From: Palsa-459 sp035510855
Lineage (GTDB): Bacteria; Actinomycetota; Acidimicrobiia; Acidimicrobiales; RAAP-2
DNA length: 6,152 bases
NCBI GenBank assembly: GCA_035510855.1
Contig: DATKGG010000061.1
Span: forward strand, 1 to 6,152
Reading direction: 5' to 3'
Shown here in pieces: positions 1-5,186 of this stretch (its first letter is position 1; each line of letters opens with the position of its first letter). The notes beneath the pieces are model-generated. The model saw nothing but the letters and a program-made list of their open reading frames with translations, ran no database searches and was not told where the DNA came from. The translations under genes were made by a program, and so were the position numbers.

Positions 1-755
1 TGATGGAGCGACTCGACGGGTACGCGTGGGACGACGTGCTCGGGATGAAGGCCGCAGGCATCGACACCGAGGCGGTATTGCGAGCGGGCACCGTTTCGTT
101 CCTCGAGGGGGCGATGCTCTTCGGGGTGTTCCACGGTGACCTGCATGGCGGGAACCTCTTCGTGCAGGAGGGCGGCAGGGTGGTGCTGCTCGACTTCGGC
201 ATCACCGGGCGCCTCGACGAGGATGAGCGGCTGGCGTTCCTGCGCCTGTTGATAGGTGGGACGACCAACGATGTGCGCAGTCAGGTCGAGGCGCTACGCG
301 ACCTCGGCGCGCTACCAGGTGACTGTGACGTCGACGGGGTGATCCGCGATCTCGGGCTCGACAAGCCGGGACAGGACATAGTCGCTCTATCTGCCGAGGA
401 GCTGACGGTGCAGATCCGCGAGCTCACCAAGGGCCTGCTCGCCTACGGCGCCAAGATGCCGAAAGAGCTGATGCTCTTCGTCAAGAACATGCTCTTCCTC
501 GACGGCGCGGTCGCCACGCTCGCGCCCGACATCAATATCCTCGGTGAGATCGCCGCCATCGCCATGTACTTCGCCACCCACCATGGCGACCGGATCTCGC
601 GCGACATAGGGATCGATCCCCGCCAGACGGTTGTCGACCTGAACGGAGTGAAGGCCTCGATGGGACTGTCGCCGGACGTGGCGTCGATCAACCATCGCGA
701 GCTACAAAAGCGGCGCGAGCTTCTCCGCCAGAAATTCGAGCATCGCCCGGGGTAA
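1..755 (+). CDS. AarF/UbiB (ABC1) family atypical protein kinase, C-terminal part
   Basis: This is the C-terminal half of an ABC1/AarF/UbiB-family kinase-like protein. The frame is open at the left edge; the ATG at position 3 lies inside the conserved 'MERLDG' strand typical of the middle of these proteins, so it is not the true start. Numbering from that Met, the catalytic loop HGDLHGGN is at residues 44-51 and the metal-binding DFG at 64-66, with Asp46, Asn51 and Asp64 intact. The family usually has HxDPHPGN here; the GDLHGGN form is a variant. The N-terminal KxGQ-type region lies outside the window. The C-terminal part is helical and ends in a charged, Arg/Lys-rich tail. Family members act in isoprenoid-quinone metabolism or membrane lipid homeostasis; which applies in an actinobacterium is unknown. 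The stop is TAA at 753-755. The family is secure, the substrate is not. Confidence 0.93.
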   Translation, partial: MERLDGYAWDDVLGMKAAGIDTEAVLRAGTVSFLEGAMLFGVFHGDLHGGNLFVQEGGRVVLLDFGITGRLDEDERLAFLRLLIGGTTNDVRSQVEALRDLGALPGDCDVDGVIRDLGLDKPGQDIVALSAEELTVQIRELTKGLLAYGAKMPKELMLFVKNMLFLDGAVATLAPDINILGEIAAIAMYFATHHGDRISRDIGIDPRQTVVDLNGVKASMGLSPDVASINHRELQKRRELLRQKFEHRPG

Positions 756-757
756 CG

Positions 758-770
758 GCCCGGATCGGGC
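758..770 (+). terminator. short GC hairpin just after the kinase stop codon, possible weak terminator
   Basis: Three bases after the TAA stop there is a perfect 5-bp stem, GCCCG/CGGGC, with a GAT loop. No T-run follows, so it is not a canonical intrinsic terminator. Its position directly after a stop codon is the only support for a role in termination or 3'-end stability. Confidence 0.25.
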
Positions 771-801
771 GCCTCGACCTCGGCCGACTGGCGCGTCTCG
801 C

Positions 802-867
802 AATCGTGTGGGCGCTGGCCTGCGAGCAACGCGGCTGGACGTGGGGACGATGACCGCTCACTGACGC
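802..867 (+). repeat. degenerate direct repeat, copy A
   Basis: Copy A aligns without gaps to copy B at 905-970, exactly 103 bp downstream. By hand count 52 of 66 positions match. The last 40 bases (828-867 against 931-970) match at 35, and all five differences there are transitions. The first ten bases match at nine, and the middle 16 at only eight. Similarity stops sharply on both sides. Copy A is in the gap between the kinase gene and the ECF operon and is not in the same reading frame as copy B. The changes include a stop codon and amino-acid changes in the frame of copy B, which argues against a shared coding role. No family is recognised. Confidence 0.7.
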
Positions 868-904
868 GGGAGGCCCCATGATCCTGGGCGCGGGGCTCGG
901 CTGG

Positions 905-970
905 AATCGTGTCGGCCCCTTGATGCGAAAAACGCGGCTGGACGTGAAGACGATGGCCGCCCACCGACGC
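905..970 (+). repeat. degenerate direct repeat, copy B
   Basis: This is the partner of copy A (802-867). It starts with AATCGTGT, as copy A does, and contains the AACGCGGCTGGACGTG block at 931-946. Within it GCGGC (934-938) can pair with GCCGC (956-960); copy A keeps four of these five pairs at the same spacing, so a small conserved stem is possible. It lies upstream of the favoured start of the transporter fusion gene and would fall inside the reading frame only if that gene started at 878. Confidence 0.7.
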
Positions 971-1012
971 GGCATGCATGCCGGTGAGCCGGCTGCCACA
1001 CGGCGACGCCGT
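971..1012 (+). promoter_or_regulatory. cluster of three dyads in the ECF operon leader, candidate structured RNA or operator
   Basis: Three inverted repeats follow one another directly after repeat copy B and end 21 bases before the favoured ATG at 1034. They are a perfect 12-bp palindrome, GGCATGCATGCC (971-982); a 5-bp hairpin GCCGG-TGAG-CCGGC (980-993); and a 5-bp hairpin ACGGC-GAC-GCCGT (1000-1012). The first two overlap, so they would be alternatives in RNA. I could not match the region to the TPP, cobalamin or other riboswitch cores I know. ECF importers are often controlled by leader riboswitches, so a regulatory role is plausible but inferred. Confidence 0.35.
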
Positions 1013-1019
1013 CGACGTG

Positions 1020-1025
1020 CAAGCT
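1020..1025 (+). promoter_or_regulatory. weak -10-like CAAGCT ahead of the ECF fusion gene
   Basis: CAAGCT sits 8 bases before ATG 1034, the same distance as TAGGCT before the polA start and close to that of TAAGCT before the 94-aa gene. It lacks the first T of the TANNNT pattern, so it is only a weak candidate. If real, it would give a very short leader and support ATG 1034 as the start. Confidence 0.25.
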
Positions 1026-1033
1026 TGAGGGTG

Positions 1034-3331
1034 ATGAGTACCACGACGAGCGAGCCGCGCGAGGCCCGCGACCCGGCCGGAGCTGCGGCTGGCGGCGGGT
1101 CGCGCTCGCCTGGCCGTCTGCGCGGACCGCTGCGTCCCGGCGAGCTCGCCGAGGCCGCCGTGCTGGGCGACATCGCTCTCATCTTCGAGGTGCTGGGCTG
1201 GTTCCTTCCGCTCGTGGGCTACGCGCTGCAGGTGCTGGCGATCGTCCCCATCGCGATGCTGGCGTCGCGTCACAGAGCGCGCGCCGCGGTGGTGGCGACG
1301 ATCGCGGTCGCTGCGGCCGGCTTTGTCATCGGCGGGCTCGGGCTCGTGGTACAGACGTGGCTGTACGGCTCGATCGGGCTCTCGGTCGGCCTCGCCCGCC
1401 GGCGTGGCCCGGGCGCGTGGCGCGCCGCGTTGCTGGCGACCGAGACGACCGGCATCCCGGCCGCGATCCTGGCCGACGCCGCCAGCGCCGCGCTCCCGAG
1501 CCTGCGCAAGCTGCTCCTCGCACAAGTGAACATCTACGGTCGCGGCATCGCCCGGGTGCTCGCCTTCGCCCAGCTGAAGCCGGAAGGTGCCTGGATCGTC
1601 CGCAAGCTCACCTGGGTGAACGACCACTGGTGGGTTAGCTACCCGGTCTTCGAGCTGGCGGCGATCGCACTGGTCGCGGGGCTCTCGGGTCGCTACCTCG
1701 GGCCACTGCTCGACCGGCTGGAGCGAGACGGCGTTCCCCCACGTCGGGCGAGCCTGATCGCCGAGGGCCCGGGTGTCGCCGCCGGGGCGGACCGGGAGGT
1801 GGCACCGGTGCCCGTGCGACTGCAAAACGTCTCCTACCGGTATCCCACTGCAAGTACCGATGCCCTGCACGACGTCACGCTTGACATCGCGGCGGGCGGT
1901 CTGACCGCGGTCGTCGGCGCCAACGGCTCGGGCAAGTCGACGGTCGCTCGGGTGCTGGCGGGGCTGCCACCGACCTCGGGCGAAGTCATCCGTGCGGGCG
2001 ACCCCGGGCTCGGCCTCCCGCAAGGCGCAGCGATGATCTTCCAGCGGCCCGAGAGTCAGGTGCTCGGGGTACGCGTGCGCGACGACCTCGTGTGGGGACT
2101 GCCGGCATCGCACCCCTGCGACATCGAGTCGCTGCTTGGACGGGTGGGCATGGCGGGCATGGCCGACCGGGAGACCTCGACGATGTCGGGCGGGGAGCTG
2201 CAGCGGATTGCCATCGCGGCGGCACTCGCTCGTGCGCCGCAGCTGATCATCTCCGACGAGTCGACCGCGATGCTCGACACCGAAGGCCGGCGCGACGTCG
2301 TCGCCTTGCTTGCATCGCTCGCCGACAGTGGCGTCTCCGTCGTGCACATCACGCACCGGCCGGCCGAGGTCGAGGGTGCCCGGCAGATAATCGGCCTGCG
2401 AGAAGGCGTCCGGGTTGACCCTGCGTTGGCCGCCGATGCGGGAGAGCCCGACGACGTGGGTGATCCCGAGGACCCGGGCCCGGCGCGCGAGTCGCGCGGA
2501 GACCATGAGCTGCCGGGCGGGGAGAAGGGAAACGAGCCACGGGTCGGCCGTGTGGCAGAGCGCGAACGCGATTCGGCCGACCGCGACGGAGGCGAGATAC
2601 CAGACCACGGACCAGACGGGGCCAGTCCCGGCGACGAGATGGAGGGGGAGACGGGGGAGGAGTTCCCCGACGAGCCGCCCGCCCCGGTAGCGCTGCGCAA
2701 CGCCGGGCACGTCTATGCCGACGGCACGCCGTGGGCTCACCGGGCGCTCATCGGCATCGACCTCGACATCGAGCCAGGTGAGGGCGTGGTCGTCACCGGA
2801 CCGAACGGCTCGGGAAAGTCGACACTCGCGTGGGTCCTCGCGGGACTCTTCTCGCCGAGCGAGGGCGAGGCTCTGCTCGGTGGGCGGCGGATCTCAGAGC
2901 GCATCGGAGAGGTCGGGATCGGCTTCCAACATGCGCGACTGCAGCTGCTGCGTCCGACGGTTCTCTCCGATGTCGCCTACGGCACGACGAGTGAGGTGGC
3001 TCGCGAGGCCCTTGCGAGCGTCGGTATCGACCCCGACGCCATGGGCCATCGACGCGTCGACGCGCTCTCGGGCGGTGAGCAGAGGCGCGTCGCGCTGGCG
3101 GGGATACTCGCGCGCCGGCCGGTCCTCGTCGTGCTCGACGAGCCCCTCGCCGGTCTCGATGCCGCCACCCAGGCCGTGCTCCAGCGGGTGCTGGTGACTC
3201 TCCGTTCCGAGCGCGGCGTCGCCACCATCGTCGTGTCGCACGACCAGGATGCGGCGGCGGCTCTCGGTGAACGCCTCCTCGTACTCGAGCGCGGGCGCCT
3301 CGTCCACGACGGGAGGGCGGCGGGACGATGA
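1034..3331 (+). CDS. ECF transporter fusion: S-type membrane domain plus two EcfA ATPase domains
   Basis: This is a 765-aa fusion carrying the substrate-binding membrane part and both ATPases of an energy-coupling-factor importer. Residues about 41-225 are hydrophobic with several membrane helices (about 44-77, 84-120, 202-222). ATPase 1 has Walker A GANGSGKST (Lys301), Q-loop Gln337, SGGELQR at 385-391, Walker B ISDES (Asp408, Glu409) and His441. An acidic disordered linker covers 468-551. ATPase 2 has Walker A GPNGSGKST (Lys595), Gln632, SGGEQRR at 679-685, Walker B VVLDEP (Asp702, Glu703) and His736. Both sites look competent. The layout matches, from memory, M. tuberculosis Rv2326c, which is about 70 residues shorter. 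The substrate is unknown. The frame is open back to ATG 878, which has GGGAGG four bases upstream; I prefer 1034 because the extension is Arg-rich, contains repeat copy B and has poorer third-position GC. GAGGG at 1027-1031 lies too close to 1034 to be an ideal ribosome site, so the start remains uncertain. Confidence 0.9.
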   Translation: MSTTTSEPREARDPAGAAAGGGSRSPGRLRGPLRPGELAEAAVLGDIALIFEVLGWFLPLVGYALQVLAIVPIAMLASRHRARAAVVATIAVAAAGFVIGGLGLVVQTWLYGSIGLSVGLARRRGPGAWRAALLATETTGIPAAILADAASAALPSLRKLLLAQVNIYGRGIARVLAFAQLKPEGAWIVRKLTWVNDHWWVSYPVFELAAIALVAGLSGRYLGPLLDRLERDGVPPRRASLIAEGPGVAAGADREVAPVPVRLQNVSYRYPTASTDALHDVTLDIAAGGLTAVVGANGSGKSTVARVLAGLPPTSGEVIRAGDPGLGLPQGAAMIFQRPESQVLGVRVRDDLVWGLPASHPCDIESLLGRVGMAGMADRETSTMSGGELQRIAIAAALARAPQLIISDESTAMLDTEGRRDVVALLASLADSGVSVVHITHRPAEVEGARQIIGLREGVRVDPALAADAGEPDDVGDPEDPGPARESRGDHELPGGEKGNEPRVGRVAERERDSADRDGGEIPDHGPDGASPGDEMEGETGEEFPDEPPAPVALRNAGHVYADGTPWAHRALIGIDLDIEPGEGVVVTGPNGSGKSTLAWVLAGLFSPSEGEALLGGRRISERIGEVGIGFQHARLQLLRPTVLSDVAYGTTSEVAREALASVGIDPDAMGHRRVDALSGGEQRRVALAGILARRPVLVVLDEPLAGLDAATQAVLQRVLVTLRSERGVATIVVSHDQDAAAALGERLLVLERGRLVHDGRAAGR

Positions 3332-4173
3332 GCACACCCGCCACCACCGCCGGCGACCGCCTCGCGGCGCGCATCGATCGCCGGTCTTCGACACGCGAGC
3401 CACGCGACGTCCACTTCCTCCGCTACGTGCCGATAGAGAGCCCGCTCCATTCGCTCTGGGCCGGCACGAAGATCCTCGCTGTCATCGGCCTCAGCATCTC
3501 GCTTTTCGTCTGGCCGACCTGGCACGCCGAGGGGATCGTGGGAGTGCTGCTCTTGTCGGTGCTGCTCGCCGTCAAGATCCCTGCCAGCGCCGTCCCTCGC
3601 CTTCCTCTTTGGATCTGGCTCTTCGTGCTCGTCGGAGGGCTCATCGCGTTTGCCTCAGGCGGTCAGCCGATCGTCCACGTCGGATCGCTGAGGCTCGCGG
3701 TGGGAGGGCTCGAGCAATGGGCGCGCTTTTTCGTGCTCGCGATCGAATTGCTCGGGGCGGCGGCTCTCGTCGGCTGGACGACGCCGTTGGCCGAGCTGGC
3801 GCCCGCGCTCACGCGCCTCTCGTCACCGCTGCGCAAGCTGCGGGTGCCGGTCGACGAGCTCTCGGCGGCGCTCGCACTTTCGATCCGCTGCCTGCCACTG
3901 GTCGTCGACGAGATGCGCACCCTGCGAGACGCCCGTCGCGCACGGCGCCCTCCCCGGCCGCGCACTGCCAAGGAGCTCGGCGACGACATGATCGAGATGG
4001 CGGTCGCAGCGCTGCTCGGGGCGCTGCGCCGCGCCGGCGAGCTCGCGGACGCGATCGAGGCGCGGGGCGGGGCGAGCGTCGTGCGCTACGACGCGCACCA
4101 CGTCCGGCGGAGCGATGTCGTCGCGCTGTCGATACTTTGCTGTGTCATCGTGGCGATCGGACTGCTGGCTTGA
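3328..4173 (+). CDS. ecfT: ECF transporter transmembrane coupling protein EcfT
   Basis: This 281-aa protein is the T component, which anchors the two ATPase domains and transmits ATP-driven movement to the S domain. The N-terminus has the family pattern FLRYVPIESPLHSLWAGTKIL-like (residues 30-50). Membrane helices are at about 48-63, 68-83, 93-109, 132-150 and 263-281. The long cytoplasmic coupling region carries the two Arg motifs that sit in the ATPase grooves: DARRAR at 201-206, and EARGG at 244-248, which is the classical A-R-G form. The length is normal and close to the Rv2325c protein as I recall it. Its ATG overlaps the TGA of the fusion gene by four bases (ATGA), which indicates translational coupling and a fixed stoichiometry. 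Together the two genes encode all four functional parts of a dedicated ECF importer. Confidence 0.93.
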   Translation: MSTPATTAGDRLAARIDRRSSTREPRDVHFLRYVPIESPLHSLWAGTKILAVIGLSISLFVWPTWHAEGIVGVLLLSVLLAVKIPASAVPRLPLWIWLFVLVGGLIAFASGGQPIVHVGSLRLAVGGLEQWARFFVLAIELLGAAALVGWTTPLAELAPALTRLSSPLRKLRVPVDELSAALALSIRCLPLVVDEMRTLRDARRARRPPRPRTAKELGDDMIEMAVAALLGALRRAGELADAIEARGGASVVRYDAHHVRRSDVVALSILCCVIVAIGLLA

Positions 4174-4203
4174 GCGCAGGCCGGTCAGAGGTGGTCGCCG
4201 CGT

Positions 4204-4215
4204 GGGCATAAGCTC
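4204..4215 (+). promoter_or_regulatory. TAAGCT -10-like element for the 94-aa gene, nearly leaderless
   Basis: The stretch GGGCATAAGCTC contains TAAGCT (4209-4214), fitting the actinobacterial -10 pattern TANNNT, with 10 bases to ATG 4225. The same element, matching at 9 of 12 positions, precedes polA (5168-5179). No -35 hexamer is visible at the proper spacing. Transcription would start a few bases before the ATG, so the message would be almost leaderless. Confidence 0.45.
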
Positions 4216-4224
4216 TGCAGGACC

Positions 4225-4509
4225 ATGAACCGTCGGGTGATCGAGCGACGCCTGGGGGAGGTCCACTCCAAGCTGATGCGGGCACGTGAAGAGCTCGCGC
4301 TCATCGAGGAGCAGCTAGCGAGCTTCGTCGAGGACGCCGATGAGGCTCGTATCCGTTCGCTCGTGTCCGAGACCCCGCTGGCCGACCGGGAATGGCACGA
4401 GGCGAGCCGTCATGCCGAGGTGATGCAGCGCAGCCGCCAGTCCGCCAGGGACCGGGTGGCCGAGCTAGAGCGAGCGCAGGACGAGCTGTTGGACAAGCTC
4501 GTAGTGTGA
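4225..4509 (+). CDS. small predicted coiled-coil protein of unknown function
   Basis: This is a 94-aa protein I do not recognise. It is predicted to be nearly all helix: residues 1-36 and 53-92 are rich in Glu, Arg, Ala and Leu with heptad-like spacing of hydrophobic residues, joined by a short segment at 37-52. This suggests an antiparallel helical hairpin or a dimeric coiled coil. There is no signal peptide, membrane segment, Cys pair or catalytic motif. Only a weak AGGA lies two bases before the ATG, while a TAAGCT element 10 bases upstream suggests a near-leaderless message. The response regulator gene follows after 29 bp on the same strand, so the two are probably co-transcribed; a functional link to that regulator is possible but unproven. 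It is likely a real gene, given its codon bias, its fit between neighbours and its coherent protein character. Confidence 0.8.
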   Translation: MNRRVIERRLGEVHSKLMRAREELALIEEQLASFVEDADEARIRSLVSETPLADREWHEASRHAEVMQRSRQSARDRVAELERAQDELLDKLVV

Positions 4510-4524
4510 GCCGGGCCGCTACCG

Positions 4525-4530
4525 AAGGAG
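4525..4530 (+). promoter_or_regulatory. strong ribosome binding site fixing a TTG start
   Basis: AAGGAG lies 8 bases before TTG 4539, an ideal spacing. It places the start of the response regulator at this TTG rather than at the in-frame ATG 4392, which would overlap the 94-aa gene and add a low-complexity, non-homologous extension. Confidence 0.8.
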
Positions 4531-4538
4531 CACCTCTA

Positions 4539-5135
4539 TTGTCCAGGACAGCCGTCATCGCAGAGGACGAGGCCATCGTCCGCCTCGATCTTCGTGAGAT
4601 CCTCGAAGAAGAAGGCTTCGAGGTGGTGGGCGAGACCGGACGCGGCGACGAGGCGGTCGCCCTCGTCAAGGAGCACCACCCTGACGTCGCGATCCTCGAT
4701 ATCAAGATGCCGGGCATGGACGGCCTGAGCGCCGCGCGCGAGATCTCCGATGATCGGCACGCCGCGGTCCTCATCCTCACCGCCTTTTCCCAGCGCAATC
4801 TGATCGAGGAGGCGAGAGATGCAGGTGCTCTTGCCTACCTCGTCAAGCCCTTCCAGAAGGAAGAGCTGATGCCGGCGATCGAGGTGGCGCTCGGGCGCTT
4901 CACCGAGATGCGCGCCCTCGAGGCCGAGAATGCCTCTCTCGCCGACGACAAGAAGAGCCTCGAGCAGCAGCTCGAGACGAGGCGCTGGGTCGACAGGGCG
5001 AAAGGCCGCTTGATGGACGAGCACGGGATGAAGGAAGCCGAAGCGTTCTCGTTCATCCAGCAGACGGCGATGAACCGGCGCGCGACCATGCGCGACGTCG
5101 CCGCCTTGGTGATGGATGGCGACCTCGCACCCTGA
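4539..5135 (+). CDS. pdtaR: ANTAR-domain response regulator, PdtaR-like
   Basis: This 198-aa regulator has an N-terminal receiver domain (about 4-120) and a C-terminal ANTAR RNA-binding domain (about 140-192). The receiver has the acidic pocket Glu9/Asp10, the phosphoacceptor Asp54 in ILDIKMPG, Thr81 in LTAFSQ and Lys103 in VKPF, so it should be phosphorylatable. A charged helix at 120-147 links to the ANTAR helices, which contain the typical RAKGRLM and A-M-RR-TM-DVA patterns (153-189). The protein closely resembles M. tuberculosis PdtaR (Rv1626, about 205 aa) as I recall it. In that system the histidine kinase PdtaS phosphorylates PdtaR, which then binds dual-hairpin RNAs to control transcript elongation or translation. 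No kinase is encoded in this window. The TTG start is supported by AAGGAG at 8 bases. The 94-aa gene lies 29 bp upstream and polA 51 bp downstream. Confidence 0.94.
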   Translation: MSRTAVIAEDEAIVRLDLREILEEEGFEVVGETGRGDEAVALVKEHHPDVAILDIKMPGMDGLSAAREISDDRHAAVLILTAFSQRNLIEEARDAGALAYLVKPFQKEELMPAIEVALGRFTEMRALEAENASLADDKKSLEQQLETRRWVDRAKGRLMDEHGMKEAEAFSFIQQTAMNRRATMRDVAALVMDGDLAP

Positions 5136-5146
5136 GACGCCCGTCG

Positions 5147-5158
5147 GCGCCGCGGCGC
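5147..5158 (+). other. perfect 12-bp GC palindrome between pdtaR and polA
   Basis: GCGCCGCGGCGC is a perfect self-complementary dodecamer 11 bases after the pdtaR stop. No T-run follows, so it is not a standard terminator. It could be a weak transcription pause or simply chance in GC-rich DNA. Confidence 0.3.
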
Positions 5159-5167
5159 GCGCACCTT

Positions 5168-5179
5168 GGCCGTAGGCTC
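5168..5179 (+). promoter_or_regulatory. TAGGCT -10-like element for polA, leaderless
   Basis: GGCCGTAGGCTC contains TAGGCT (5173-5178), fitting TANNNT, with 8 bases to the GTG start. No ribosome binding site lies in between, and no -35 hexamer is visible. The expected transcription start falls at or within a few bases of the GTG. It matches 9 of 12 positions with the element at 4204-4215. Confidence 0.5.
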
Positions 5180-5186
5180 CTTCCAA

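Noticed and set aside
756..1033. TPP or cobalamin riboswitch in the ECF leader
   Set aside because: GCCGGTGAGCCGGC and nearby GCCAC look superficially like a B12-box, but the conserved core order is absent, and no TPP core (CTGAGA with the matching ACCTGAT part) is present.
443..2740. Long open frame on the - strand (765 codons), including a hydrophobic stretch opposite the acidic linker
   Set aside because: It is in exact codon register with the + strand genes, so GAC/GAG codons read as Val/Leu and GGC/CGC as Ala. The + strand shows complete ATPase motifs and kinase motifs across the same DNA, and the - product has no recognisable domain.
3249..4211. A second + strand open frame of 320 codons overlapping ecfT
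   Set aside because: Its product is Arg/Ala/Pro-rich without motifs, while the ecfT frame has all family features and a clean four-base overlap with the gene before it.
4392..4538. In-frame ATG 4392 as the start of the response regulator
   Set aside because: It would overlap the 94-aa gene by 118 bp and add a 49-residue low-complexity stretch with no receiver homology. TTG 4539 has an ideal AAGGAG.
5136..5186. Rho-independent terminator after pdtaR
   Set aside because: The GC palindrome at 5147-5158 is not followed by a T-run and has no real loop, so it cannot be called an intrinsic terminator.
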